In this document: in pieces, positions 1 to 9,215 of the stretch
How the letters are laid out: each line of letters begins with the position of its first letter
How positions within the stretch are numbered: the stretch's first letter is position 1
From: CAZISM01 sp964541895
GTDB taxonomy: Bacteria > Zhuqueibacterota > Zhuqueibacteria > Residuimicrobiales > Residuimicrobiaceae
Direction: 5' to 3'
Assembly: GCA_964541895.1 (NCBI GenBank)
Contig: CAZISM010000020.1
Span: 1-57,809 of the forward strand
DNA length: 57,809 nt
The notes under the pieces: model-generated
Seen by the model: only the letters and a program-made list of their open reading frames with translations
Told to the model about the DNA's origin: nothing
The model's database searches: none
Position numbers and translations under genes: made by a program

Positions 1-1448
1 GGCCAGAGGCGAACGGCTGTCTGCAGCCAGTTGGTCACAAGCCCCGGATTGACGCCCAGCAGCAATACCATGACGACCGTAACGCTCAGCGCCAGCAATA
101 ACCCCGTACTGGCTTTGCCCGGCAGGGCGAGTGTCTCGCCTTCCCGCATATAGAGATTAATCACCAGGCGGAGATAATAATAAACGGATACCACGGAATT
201 CAGCACCGCTACAATCACCAGGCCCAGATACCCTTCCTGGATGGCGGCGCTGAACAGGTAGAATTTGCCGACAAAACCGCCGGTGGGCGGGATGCCCGCG
301 AGACCGAACATGAAAACGGCCAGGCAAAATCCGGCAAACGGCAAACGGTATCCCAATCCGCGATACTCTTCGATCTCTACCCGTTCATCCTTGTTGGAGA
401 GGCCCATGTAGGAAATGACGCCGAAAGCGCCCATGTTCATCATCGTGTACACCACGATGTAATAGAGTATGGCCTGGCTGCCGACCTGGTTAAAGGCCAC
501 CAGACCCACCAGCAGGTAGCCGGCATGAGCGATGCTCGAATAGGCCAGCATCCGCTTGACGTTGTTCTGCGACAGAGCCAGCAGGTTGCCGACGGTCATG
601 GTGAGGACGGCGGTCACAACGACTATTTTGTTCCAGGGGATGGAGGTGACAATGACCGAGATCCCGACCACCCGGATGAGCACGGCCAGCGCGGTCGCCT
701 TGGTGGCGGTGGACATGAACGCCGTTATCGGCGTCGCTGAACCCTGATAGACGTCGGGCGTCCACATGTGGAAGGGAACAAAGGCCGCCTTGAAGGCCAT
801 GCCGATGAACAGCAGCACAAAGCCGGCATACAGCCACAGCGTGTTCGCTTCAGAGTCCAGTCCGCTGGTGATGGTAGCCAGCTCCAGCGTGCCGGTCACG
901 CCATAGATCAGGGCAATGCCGTAGAGTATAAAGCCGGTAGCAAAGGCGCCGAGCAGAAAATATTTCAGTGCCGCTTCCACCGAATCCATGCGCATTTTGC
1001 GAATCCCGGCCAGCACGTAAAGCGATAGCGAAAACACCTCCAGGCCGAGAAACAGCACCAGCAGGTTCCAGGTCGACGTCATGATCATCATGCCGACCAC
1101 GGCGAGCAGGACCAGGCCGAACAATTCACCGTATTGTACGTACTCGTCTTCCACCCGGTTGAGCGCTATGAGAATCGTCAGGGCAGCGGCCATAAGCAGC
1201 GCGAGGTGTATGGATACAGCCAGATAGTCCATCACCAGCATGTTGTTCATCGCCGTCTGCGGATCGCTCCACAGCCGGATGAGAAACCAGGCGCTGACGG
1301 CCAGGCCTGCCAGCGCCGCTGCGGCTAACCCGTTGCGGGAGGTGCGAGGAAAAAACAGAGGCCACAGCACCAGGATAATGGCTGTCACGACCAGGGCCAA
1401 TAGGGGGTAGAGCGCGATGATGTTGAAATTGGGCAGTGTGAACTCCAT
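1..1448 (-). CDS. nuoN: NADH-quinone oxidoreductase subunit N (3' end cut by window edge)
   Basis: NuoN is one of the three antiporter-like, proton-pumping membrane subunits of respiratory complex I. The frame opens at an ATG at 1448 and stays open to base 1, about 482 codons, which is close to the normal full length, so only a few C-terminal residues are missing. The translation is highly hydrophobic and contains the loop GIPPTGGFVGKF near residue 390, typical of NuoN. The start overlaps nothing but sits 1 bp beyond the nuoM stop, so translation is probably coupled. It is the last gene of a nuoA-to-nuoN operon transcribed right to left. The identification is secure from both the sequence and its position after nuoM. 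Confidence 0.93.
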   Translation of the reverse strand, partial: MEFTLPNFNIIALYPLLALVVTAIILVLWPLFFPRTSRNGLAAAALAGLAVSAWFLIRLWSDPQTAMNNMLVMDYLAVSIHLALLMAAALTILIALNRVEDEYVQYGELFGLVLLAVVGMMIMTSTWNLLVLFLGLEVFSLSLYVLAGIRKMRMDSVEAALKYFLLGAFATGFILYGIALIYGVTGTLELATITSGLDSEANTLWLYAGFVLLFIGMAFKAAFVPFHMWTPDVYQGSATPITAFMSTATKATALAVLIRVVGISVIVTSIPWNKIVVVTAVLTMTVGNLLALSQNNVKRMLAYSSIAHAGYLLVGLVAFNQVGSQAILYYIVVYTMMNMGAFGVISYMGLSNKDERVEIEEYRGLGYRLPFAGFCLAVFMFGLAGIPPTGGFVGKFYLFSAAIQEGYLGLVIVAVLNSVVSVYYYLRLVINLYMREGETLALPGKASTGLLLALSVTVVMVLLLGVNPGLVTNWLQTAVRLW

Positions 1449-1449
1449 C

Positions 1450-3006
1450 TCATTCCTCGTTGGCATCGTAAAGTTGGGACATGGGCGTGGTACCTTGTTG
1501 CTGCAGAGCAGTCTTGGCTTCTACTTGCCGTATCAGTTGTATGACTGTGGCTTCGCTCTTGTTCAAAAAGGTGGCCGGGTAGAGACCGATCCAGAGACAG
1601 AACAGCAGGATCGGCGCCAGGAGCAGAATTTCCCGCAGCTGCAGATCTTTGAGGGCGCTGTTTTCCTGCTTTTTAACCGGGCCAAAGAAAACCCGCTGAT
1701 ACATGGTGAGCATATAGACGGCGGAAAAAATCACCCCGGTGGCCGCCACGATGGCAAAAACGGTGTGCACCTTAAAGGCGCCCACCAGGACCAGAAATTC
1801 ACCGACAAATCCGTTCAGTCCGGGCAAGCCGATGGAGGAGAGCGTGACCACCATAAAAAGCGCCGCATACACCGGCATGATGCGCGCCAGCCCGCCGAAC
1901 TCGGCGATCTGACGGGTATGCCGCCGTTCATAAATCATACCCACCAGGAGAAAGAGGGCGCCGGTGGAGAGGCCGTGATTGACCATCTGGATCACGCCGC
2001 CCTGCAGCGCCTCCCCGTTGAGGCTAAAGATCCCCAGCATGACGAATCCCAGGTGGCTGACGGAAGAGTAGGCGACCAGTTTTTTTACATCCGGTTGCAC
2101 CCAGGACACCAGCGCGCCATAGACGATACCGATCACCGCCAGCAGCAGAATATAGGGGGTGTACTGTAACGTGGCATTGGGAAACAGCGGCAGACAAAAG
2201 CGCAGAAAACCATAGGTGCCCATCTTCAGCAGAATGCCCGCCAGGATGACGCTGCCGCCGGTGGGCGCTTCCACGTGCGCATCCGGAAGCCAGGTGTGGA
2301 ACGGAAACATGGGAACCTTGATGGCGAACGCCAGCGCAAAGGCCAGAAACAGCCACAGCTGGCTTTGTCCATCGATGAGCAGTTTGTTGAGGTCGAGATA
2401 ATTGAAACTGGCCACACCGGTCTGATGGCTGTGCAGGAAATAGAGTACGAGGATACCGATCAGCATCATGACGCCGCCGAACATGGTAAAGAGGAAAAAT
2501 TTAACCGCGGCATAGATGCGGCGTTCGCCGCCCCAGACGCCGATGATAAAGTACATGGGAATGAGCATGCCTTCCCAGAAGATATAAAACAGCAGCAGAT
2601 CGAGGGCGCTAAAGACGCCGATCATGCTGGTTTCCAGCAGCAGAAAGACGATCATGTACTCTTTGACCCGTTGCGTGATGCTGGTCCAGGAAGACCAGAT
2701 GACCAGCGGCGTCAACAGAGTGGTCAGCAGGACCATGAGGAGGCTGATGCCGTCCACGCCCAGATGGAAACTGCTTCCGATGGCCGGAATCCAGTCCCGT
2801 TTTTCGACAAACTGAAAATCGGCGGAACTGTTTTCAAAATGGGTGAACAGCGGAATGGAGAGCAGAAAAATCAGCGTCGTCAGCGCCAGTGTAAAGCCGC
2901 GGATGAAGCGGCTGTTCTGCCGCGGCACCACCAGCAAAAAGAGCGCACCCGCCAGAGGCAAAAATACCAGAATGGAGAGAATATGGCTTACATAAAATCC
3001 GGTCAT
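1450..3006 (-). CDS. nuoM: NADH-quinone oxidoreductase subunit M
   Basis: NuoM is an antiporter-like proton-pumping subunit in the membrane arm of complex I. The 518-residue protein has the usual length and about 14 hydrophobic segments. The essential glutamate of the first half-channel lies in FWEGMLIPMYFIIG (E145) and the channel lysine in AIKVPMFPFHTWLPDAHVEA (K230), followed by PTGGSVILAGILLKMGTYG. The start is an ATG at 3006, with an N-terminus beginning directly with a transmembrane helix. It lies 57 bp downstream of nuoL and 1 bp upstream of nuoN, in the standard L-M-N order. Confidence 0.97.
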   Translation of the reverse strand: MTGFYVSHILSILVFLPLAGALFLLVVPRQNSRFIRGFTLALTTLIFLLSIPLFTHFENSSADFQFVEKRDWIPAIGSSFHLGVDGISLLMVLLTTLLTPLVIWSSWTSITQRVKEYMIVFLLLETSMIGVFSALDLLLFYIFWEGMLIPMYFIIGVWGGERRIYAAVKFFLFTMFGGVMMLIGILVLYFLHSHQTGVASFNYLDLNKLLIDGQSQLWLFLAFALAFAIKVPMFPFHTWLPDAHVEAPTGGSVILAGILLKMGTYGFLRFCLPLFPNATLQYTPYILLLAVIGIVYGALVSWVQPDVKKLVAYSSVSHLGFVMLGIFSLNGEALQGGVIQMVNHGLSTGALFLLVGMIYERRHTRQIAEFGGLARIMPVYAALFMVVTLSSIGLPGLNGFVGEFLVLVGAFKVHTVFAIVAATGVIFSAVYMLTMYQRVFFGPVKKQENSALKDLQLREILLLAPILLFCLWIGLYPATFLNKSEATVIQLIRQVEAKTALQQQGTTPMSQLYDANEE

Positions 3007-3063
3007 GGAGACTCCTGGTGTCCGGGTATAGGGAAACGGATCGTTTCTTGAACAGGTCGTTGT

Positions 3064-4995
3064 TTAAAACCACAGGGCGGCGAGCAACGCGATCACGCCC
3101 AGGACAAAAATCAGAGCATAGTTCTGCACAAAGCCGGTCTGAATGACGCTTAGGGCTCGACCGCTGTTGGCGACAAAGCGGCCGATGCCGTTCACCAGGC
3201 CATCGATCCCTTTCACGTCCACCCGTTTCCACAGGAACGAGTTGGAAAGGGCCTGCAGCGGTTTGACGACCGCGCCGTCGTAAAGCTCGTCGACGAAATA
3301 TTTGTTATAGACCAGAGTATAGAGAGCTTTCAGCTTGTGCGTCACACGGGCCGGCAGGTCCGTCCTGCGAACATAAAACAGGTGCGCCAGATACAGGCTG
3401 GCCAGCGTGATCAAAAAGAGGGCGGTCATGAGCCCCCATTCCATGCTGTGGCTGAACTGGCCGGCAACCTGGCCATGGCGGATTGTTTCGCTGGCTTGGA
3501 ACACCGGCTGCAGAAAGTGTTCGAAATGGTTGGCGCCACCGAGAACGGCGGGGATGCCGACATAGCCGCCGATGAGGGAGAGCACGGCCAAAGCGATCAG
3601 CGGCCAGGTCATCACCTTCGGCGATTCATGGACGTGATGACTGATATCGTGCTCGGCGCGCAGAGTGCCGAAAAAGGTCATAAAGATGAGACGGAACATG
3701 TAGAACGTGGTGATGGCGGCGGCGATGGCACCGGTCAGCCACAGCAACGGATGGCCGTTGACGCCGGCGAACGCCTGCCAGAGAATTTCGTCCTTGCTGA
3801 AAAAACCGGAAAAGCCGGGCATGCCGGCAATAGCCAGAGTGCCGATCAGCATGGTCCAATAGGTCGCAGGCATCTGTTTGCGCAGGCCGCCCATGATGCG
3901 CATGTCGGTATGATTGCTCATGGCGTGCATGACGCTGCCGGCGCCGAGAAAGAGCAGCGCCTTGAAAAAGGCATGGGTCATGAGGTGGAACACGCCGGCC
4001 GTAAACGAGCCCACGCCAAGGGCGAGAAACATATAGCCCAGTTGACTGACCGTGGAATAGGCCAGCACCCGCTTGATGTCAAACTGGGTGAGACCAATGG
4101 TGGCGGCGAAAAAGGCGGTGGCCGCGCCGATCACGGCGACCACATCCAGCGCCACCGGCGCCAGCGTGAACAGGATGTTGGCCCGCGCCACCATATAGAC
4201 GCCGGCGGTGACCATAGTGGCGGCATGGATCAGCGCGCTGACCGGCGTTGGACCGGCCATGGCATCCGGCAGCCAGATGTAGAGCGGAATTTGCGCCGAT
4301 TTGCCGGTGGCGCCGACAAACAGCAGCAGGGCGATCAGCGTCATCATGGTCGAACCGGGTGCAAAATGGGCGTCCGCCTGCGCGAACACGTCGGTGAAAT
4401 CCAGAGTGCCGAAATGGCCGAATATGAGAAAGATCGCCAGCAGAAAACCGAAATCGCCGATGCGATTGACCACAAACGCCTTGCGGCCGGCATAGGCGTT
4501 GTAATCGTCCTCGTACCAGAAGCCGATGAGCAGATAGGAACACAAACCCACTCCTTCCCAGCCGACGAACATCATGAGGAAATTGTTGGCCGTGACCAGA
4601 ATGAGCATGGCTGAGACGAAGAGATTGAGATAGATGAAAAAGCGGGCAAAGCCGCGATCGCCGTGCATATAGCCGATGGCGTAAATATGAATGATGAAAG
4701 AGACGCCGGTCACCACCAGAATCATGACGATGGAGAGCGGGTCGATCTGCATGCCGAATTCTGTGGAGAGACCTGCGGCGGCGATCCATTTGAACAGCGA
4801 GATTTCGATCAGCCGCTGATCAGCCGGCAATTGCAGCAGGTCATAAAAGAGGAGCAGGCTGGCGGCGAACGCCAATCCCACGGCGGCCGAGGCGATGATA
4901 CCGGGGCCGTTGCCTTTCAGGCGCAGGCCGAACACCGTGTTGATGATCACCCCCAGAACGGGGAATAACAGTATGAGCCAGCTGTATTCGAACAT
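3064..4995 (-). CDS. nuoL: NADH-quinone oxidoreductase subunit L
   Basis: NuoL is the distal antiporter-like subunit of complex I and carries the long lateral helix. The protein has 643 residues, normal for the family. The functional glutamate is in FVGWEGVGLCSYLLIGFWYE (E147) and the channel lysine in GATGKSAQIPLYIWLPDAM (K232), followed by AGPTPVSALIHAATMVTAGV. A hydrophobic last helix ends the protein (FVLGVIALLAALWF), consistent with the transmembrane anchor after the lateral helix. The ATG at 4995 immediately abuts the nuoK stop codon at 4996, so the two are probably translated in a coupled manner. Nothing unusual is seen. Confidence 0.97.
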   Translation of the reverse strand: MFEYSWLILLFPVLGVIINTVFGLRLKGNGPGIIASAAVGLAFAASLLLFYDLLQLPADQRLIEISLFKWIAAAGLSTEFGMQIDPLSIVMILVVTGVSFIIHIYAIGYMHGDRGFARFFIYLNLFVSAMLILVTANNFLMMFVGWEGVGLCSYLLIGFWYEDDYNAYAGRKAFVVNRIGDFGFLLAIFLIFGHFGTLDFTDVFAQADAHFAPGSTMMTLIALLLFVGATGKSAQIPLYIWLPDAMAGPTPVSALIHAATMVTAGVYMVARANILFTLAPVALDVVAVIGAATAFFAATIGLTQFDIKRVLAYSTVSQLGYMFLALGVGSFTAGVFHLMTHAFFKALLFLGAGSVMHAMSNHTDMRIMGGLRKQMPATYWTMLIGTLAIAGMPGFSGFFSKDEILWQAFAGVNGHPLLWLTGAIAAAITTFYMFRLIFMTFFGTLRAEHDISHHVHESPKVMTWPLIALAVLSLIGGYVGIPAVLGGANHFEHFLQPVFQASETIRHGQVAGQFSHSMEWGLMTALFLITLASLYLAHLFYVRRTDLPARVTHKLKALYTLVYNKYFVDELYDGAVVKPLQALSNSFLWKRVDVKGIDGLVNGIGRFVANSGRALSVIQTGFVQNYALIFVLGVIALLAALWF

Positions 4996-5298
4996 TTAGC
5001 CTCGCAACAGATTAAGGTCGTCCACATGTACCGATTTTTTCAGACGGAACACCGAGATGATGATGGCCAAGCCCACAGCGACTTCAGCGGCGGCCACCGT
5101 CATGATGAAAAACACAAAGATCTGCCCGTCCAGAGCGTGCCACTGCCGGGACAGCGCGACGAAGGTCAGGTTGACGGCGTTGAGCATTAATTCGATGCTC
5201 ATAAAAATGACCAGCGCGTTGCGGCGGACCAGAACGCCGGTCACGCCGATGACGAACAGCACGGCCGCCAGAACGAGATAGCAGGTTGTGGGAATCAT
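4996..5298 (-). CDS. nuoK: NADH-quinone oxidoreductase subunit K
   Basis: NuoK is a small three-helix membrane subunit (homologous to MrpC and ND4L) that contributes to the fourth proton path of complex I. The 100-residue length is exactly typical. The two conserved membrane glutamates are present: E36 in FMSIELMLNAVNL and E72 in TVAAAEVAVGLAII. The gene lies between nuoJ (51 bp upstream) and nuoL (no gap), the canonical order. Confidence 0.97.
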   Translation of the reverse strand: MIPTTCYLVLAAVLFVIGVTGVLVRRNALVIFMSIELMLNAVNLTFVALSRQWHALDGQIFVFFIMTVAAAEVAVGLAIIISVFRLKKSVHVDDLNLLRG

Positions 5299-5349
5299 AT
5301 CGTGAAAAACCTATGTTGGTATGCAGCGAACAACCCGGCCGCCACCGGG

Positions 5350-5871
5350 CTAGATTTCATTGGGTAATTTTTTTCTTCCCAGCAAAATGGCCCCGATGAT
5401 GCCGACCAGCAGCAGCAGCGAGGCGATCTCAAAGGGATAGATGTAATCGGTGAACAGAGCCAGCCCAAGCGCTTCCACGTGGCCCAGCGCCGCTGTGCCG
5501 CCCTCTCCGGGGCCGGCGCCCGAGAGCAGCGGACCGGCCGCCAGCACGATCAGCAGCAGTTGTGCCAGCAGCATCGCGGCGAACAGGACGCTGAAGCCGA
5601 TCTGTAAAGGCTTGTTGACGGGCAACCGCATCTCTTCCTTCAGCTGCAGCAGCATGATGACGAACAGAAACAGCACCATGATGGCACCGGCGTACACGAT
5701 CACCTGCACGATGCTGAGGAACGGTGCTTCCAGCAGGTAGTAACAACCGGCCAGTGCGAAAAAAGTCAGGATCAGAAAAACCGCGCTGTAGACCGGATTT
5801 TTGTGCAGCACCATGATCAGCGCCGAGATCACAGCCAGCACGGCGAGAGCGATGAATAACACCCAGATCAT
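5350..5871 (-). CDS. nuoJ: NADH-quinone oxidoreductase subunit J
   Basis: NuoJ (ND6-like) is a five-helix membrane subunit of complex I that takes part in coupling quinone reduction to proton transfer. The 173-residue protein starts MIWVLFIALAVLAVISALIM and contains the conserved third-helix segment VQVIVYAGAIMVLFLFVIML, the most recognisable part of the family. Its length is typical. A 37-bp gap separates it from nuoI upstream and a 51-bp gap from nuoK downstream. Confidence 0.95.
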   Translation of the reverse strand: MIWVLFIALAVLAVISALIMVLHKNPVYSAVFLILTFFALAGCYYLLEAPFLSIVQVIVYAGAIMVLFLFVIMLLQLKEEMRLPVNKPLQIGFSVLFAAMLLAQLLLIVLAAGPLLSGAGPGEGGTAALGHVEALGLALFTDYIYPFEIASLLLLVGIIGAILLGRKKLPNEI

Positions 5872-5908
5872 TCGTTTCCTTTACAATGGTTTATCCGCAC
5901 CGGGCGGA

Positions 5909-6418
5909 TCACAGTCCTGTTTCGTTTTTGCTGCGTTCGAAATATTTGCCGTCTGCCGTGAGGTCATAATTTTTCAGCAGACGTTCCCTGTCCCAGATCA
6001 AATCCTTGCGCGTATAAGCGGAAAAATCGTAAATTTCCGTCAGCTCGATGGCGTCTTCCGGGCAGGCTTCCTGGCACATGCCGCAGAGGATGCAGCGCAG
6101 CATATCGATCTCAAACTCAACCGGGTATTTTTCCCGATCCGGCCAGGGCGCCACACCGGCTTTCATGGAGATGCATTTGGCCGGACAGGCGGTGGAGCAC
6201 ATTTCACAGGCGACACATTTGACGCGTCCCTGTTCGTCCCTGTTGAGCCGAATGGCGCCGCGATGCCCTTTGGGCACCGGCCATTTGACCTCGGGGTATT
6301 GCACCGTGTACTTTTTCTGGAACAGATGTTTGAGCGTGATCCAGAGCCCCTTTACGATGGCAATGAGATAGAACCGATCTGACCAGTGCGGCTGATAGCC
6401 GACCTTTTTGATAGCCAT
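5909..6418 (-). CDS. nuoI: NADH-quinone oxidoreductase subunit I, 2x[4Fe-4S] ferredoxin-like
   Basis: NuoI carries the two tetranuclear clusters N6a and N6b that pass electrons from the peripheral arm to NuoB and the quinone site. The 169-residue protein has two complete CxxCxxCxxxC motifs: CVACEMCSTACP with C68, C71, C74 and C78, and CILCGMCQEACP with C109, C112, C115 and C119. The ATG at 6418 shares one base with the nuoH stop (TAATG), so translation is coupled. A longer reading upstream exists in the same frame, but the overlap and the MAIKK start favour this one. Confidence 0.97.
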   Translation of the reverse strand: MAIKKVGYQPHWSDRFYLIAIVKGLWITLKHLFQKKYTVQYPEVKWPVPKGHRGAIRLNRDEQGRVKCVACEMCSTACPAKCISMKAGVAPWPDREKYPVEFEIDMLRCILCGMCQEACPEDAIELTEIYDFSAYTRKDLIWDRERLLKNYDLTADGKYFERSKNETGL

Positions 6419-7625
6419 TAAAATGTCTCCAAATACATAAACACACCGGTCGCCAGAATATTGACAATGGCCAACGGCAGCAACACGCGCCAGCCGATGT
6501 CCATCAGCTGATCGAAACGAAAGCGCGGCAACGTCCAGCGCACCCACAGGTAGAGAAAGAGAAAGAAACCGGTTTTGGCGGCAAAGGCGACGACCGACAT
6601 CGCCGTGCCCCAGAGGCCGAACTGCGCCTCATCCACCCAGGGCACATCCCAGCCGCCGAGGAACAGNNNNNNNNNNNNNNNNNNNNNNNNNNNNNNNNNN
6701 NNNNNNNNNNNNNNNNNNNNNNNNNNNNNNNNNNNNNNNNNNNNNNNNNNNNNNNNNNNNNNNNNNAGAGGCCGAACTGCGCCTCATCCACCCAGGGCAC
6801 ATCCCAGCCGCCGAGGAACAGGGTGGCCAGCACCGCCGAGGAGGTGATGAGGGCGATATATTCACCCATGAAAAACATGGCAAACTTCATCGAGCTGTAT
6901 TCGGTATGATAGCCGCCCACCAGCTCCGGCTCGGTCTCGGGCAGATCGAACGGCAGGCGATTGGTCTCGGCATAGGAAGCGATGAGGAAGATCAGAAATC
7001 CCAGCGGCTGGGTGAAGATGTTCCACCTGGGCAGCACGCCGGCCAGAGTGCCGGTTTGGTAGGCCACGACATCGTTGAGGCGCAACGACCCCACCAGCAT
7101 GAACACGCCGATGATGGACATGCCCAGTGATATCTCGTAGCTGATCATCTGCGCCGCCGCGCGCAGGCTGCCCAGCAGCGGATACTTGCTGTTGGCGGCC
7201 CAGCCGCCCAGCACCACGCCATAGATGCCGAGGGAGACCAGGGCAAAGATGTAGAGCAGGCCCACATTCAGGTCGGCGATCTGGAGATGAATCTCGCGGC
7301 CAAAGGCGTAAAAACTCTTGCCGAACGGGATCACGGCAAAGGTCATCAGCGCCGGCAGCAGAACCAGCGCCGGGGCCAGTACGTACATGACCTTTTCCAC
7401 ATGATGGGGGATGATATCCTCCTTGAAGAGAAATTTGATGCCGTCGGCGATGGGCTGGAGGATGCCGCCCGGGCCTACCCGGTTCGGACCGATCCGGTCC
7501 TGGATGAACGCGCTGACGCGGCGTTCGGCCAGTTCCATGATCATGAGGATCAAAAAATTTACCGCGATGACCAGAATGATTTTGGTCAAAATGAGAAAGA
7601 GGTCGATCGTGTCGATTCCAAACAT
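6418..7625 (-). CDS. nuoH: NADH-quinone oxidoreductase subunit H (interrupted by an assembly gap)
   Basis: NuoH (ND1-like) is the membrane subunit that forms the quinone chamber together with NuoB and NuoD. The start MFGIDTIDLFLILTKIILV at 7625 is followed by the family signatures ERRVSAFIQDRIGPNRVGP and AETNRLPFDLPETEPELVGG. A run of 100 N (6667-6766) breaks the frame, but the 55 bases on its left repeat exactly the 55 bases on its right. Removing the N run and one copy (155 bp) gives 1053 bp, exactly 351 codons, reading FLGGWDVPWVDEAQFGLWGT without interruption to the stop at 6418. The gene is therefore judged intact at 350 residues, the normal length. It starts 4 bp after the nuoG stop and its own stop overlaps the nuoI start. 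Confidence 0.95.
6612..6821. other. Scaffold gap (N 6667-6766) flanked by a perfect 55-bp duplication
   Basis: One hundred N separate two identical 55-bp copies (6612-6666 and 6767-6821). Collapsing them restores the nuoH reading frame exactly. This is the pattern left when a scaffolder joins two contigs whose ends overlap by one k-mer and inserts a default gap. It should be read as an assembly artefact and not as a biological repeat. Confidence 0.95.
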
Positions 7626-7629
7626 GCGT

Positions 7630-9183
7630 TTACCTTGGTTCCAGGGGCAACCCGTGGTCGCCGAGTTTGAAAGAGCTGATGTGAGCAAGTTCTTTGTGTG
7701 TCTTGGCCAAATCGTTGAGAACCTCTGTAACGGAGCGCCGACCCTCCGTTGGGGCCAGCTGGGCCAGCAGCCGGCCGAGGATGTCAACACCGGTTTTCAC
7801 GTCGGCCGCCGGACGAAAAGCGGCCTGAACGTGCTGCACATGGCCGGTGGCGTTGATGAACGTGCCTTCGTTCTCACCGAAACAGGCCACAGGCCAAAAA
7901 AGGTGCGCCACCCCGTTCCAGGCGGTTTGCTGAACATCCAGCACGACGATCAGATCCAGTTTTTTCAGCATCGCTATCTGTTGTTCGTTCCAGGTCAGCT
8001 CCACATCGCCGCCGAAAAAGAGGAGGGTTTTGCAGACTCCTTTTTCAATGGCCTGAAACAGATCGGCCGCCGGGTCGAACAGCAGCGCCGCGCCGCGACG
8101 GTTCGGGCTCTTGTCGGCCCGAATGGTAAAACCGCTTTTATAAACGATATCCTCACCCTGCGGGGCCGGTGCGTACATGGACATAGGGCCGGCTTTTAAG
8201 ACAGCGCCGATTTTTTGCAAGAGATGGTTTTCTTCCAGCGTGGCGAACGCGGATCCCACCACAGCAACGGGCCCGCCCTGTTGCAGCCGGCCGGCGGTTT
8301 CCGCGATGGCGTCGGACCATGACTGCGGTTGCCAGCCCTGGGCTGTGCGTTTCTGCGGCGCAGCCGGTCGATCGAGCTGCTCATAGCGGTGATAACTGTA
8401 GCGGCCGTGATCGCAAATCCACTCCGGATTGACGGCCTGGTTCGCCCGTGAACGGATGCGGAATATTTTGTTGTCTTTGTGCTCGATATAAATATTGCAG
8501 CCGCTGCTGCAGCCGGTGCAGATGCTTTTGCTGCGCTGCAGATTCCATACGCGCGCGTTAAAAAGAAAATCCTTGTCGATCAGGCATCCCACCGGACAGA
8601 TTTCGACAATATTACCGGTCATCGGGTGGGTCAGGCCTTTGCCCGGAAAGACGGAAATGTCGCTGTGATAGCCGCGATGCTCCACGAACAGATAGGGCTC
8701 GCCGACCACTTCTTCATAAAAACGGACGCAGCGCGTGCACATCACACAGCGGTTGCGATAGAGATAAATGTTGCCGCCCAGGTCTTTGGTCGGCCGCTCG
8801 CGCTTGTCTTCCACCATACGGCTGTGCGACGAGCCGTAGCGGTAGGTATAGTCCTGCAACAGGCATTCGCCCGCTTTATCGCAGATGGGACAATCAAGGG
8901 GGTGGTTGATGAGAAAGAACTCGAGCATGCTGCGGCGGGCATCCTTAACCTGTTCGGTCCGGGTGCGCACCACCATGCCGTCCCTGGCTTCGGTGGCGCA
9001 CGACAACATGAGTTTGGGCGAGCCCTCGATCTCTACCAGGCACATACGGCAGCTGCCGGCGATGCTTAACGCCGGGTGGTAGCAATAGTGCGGGATTTCG
9101 ATGCCGTTGGCCAGAGCCGCCTGCAGTACGGTCGTACCCGGCTCTACGGTGATTTCTTTTTCGTCGATTTTGAATGTGGGCAT
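7630..9183 (-). CDS. nuoG: NADH-quinone oxidoreductase subunit G, short form
   Basis: NuoG is the large Fe-S subunit of the complex I peripheral arm. The N-terminus has the [2Fe-2S] ligands C34, C45, C48 and C62, then the His-Cys3 site H94, C98, C101 and C107, and the [4Fe-4S] ligands C146, C149, C152 and C196. A fourth set, C222, C225, C229 and C257, matches the extra N7 cluster found in some bacteria. The protein has only 517 residues against about 700-900 for many bacterial NuoG proteins, so the molybdopterin-oxidoreductase-like C-terminal part is greatly reduced. The frame is clean and the gene abuts nuoH, so this looks like a genuine short form and not a truncation. Confidence 0.94.
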   Translation of the reverse strand: MPTFKIDEKEITVEPGTTVLQAALANGIEIPHYCYHPALSIAGSCRMCLVEIEGSPKLMLSCATEARDGMVVRTRTEQVKDARRSMLEFFLINHPLDCPICDKAGECLLQDYTYRYGSSHSRMVEDKRERPTKDLGGNIYLYRNRCVMCTRCVRFYEEVVGEPYLFVEHRGYHSDISVFPGKGLTHPMTGNIVEICPVGCLIDKDFLFNARVWNLQRSKSICTGCSSGCNIYIEHKDNKIFRIRSRANQAVNPEWICDHGRYSYHRYEQLDRPAAPQKRTAQGWQPQSWSDAIAETAGRLQQGGPVAVVGSAFATLEENHLLQKIGAVLKAGPMSMYAPAPQGEDIVYKSGFTIRADKSPNRRGAALLFDPAADLFQAIEKGVCKTLLFFGGDVELTWNEQQIAMLKKLDLIVVLDVQQTAWNGVAHLFWPVACFGENEGTFINATGHVQHVQAAFRPAADVKTGVDILGRLLAQLAPTEGRRSVTEVLNDLAKTHKELAHISSFKLGDHGLPLEPR

Positions 9184-9215
9184 GACTCGAATCGGTTAAG
9201 GTGATCGCCTGGGTG

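Noticed and set aside
6504..7790. A longer nuoH start upstream of 7625
   Set aside because: The extension translates the end of nuoG in another frame and has no homology. The MFGID start at 7625 fits the family.
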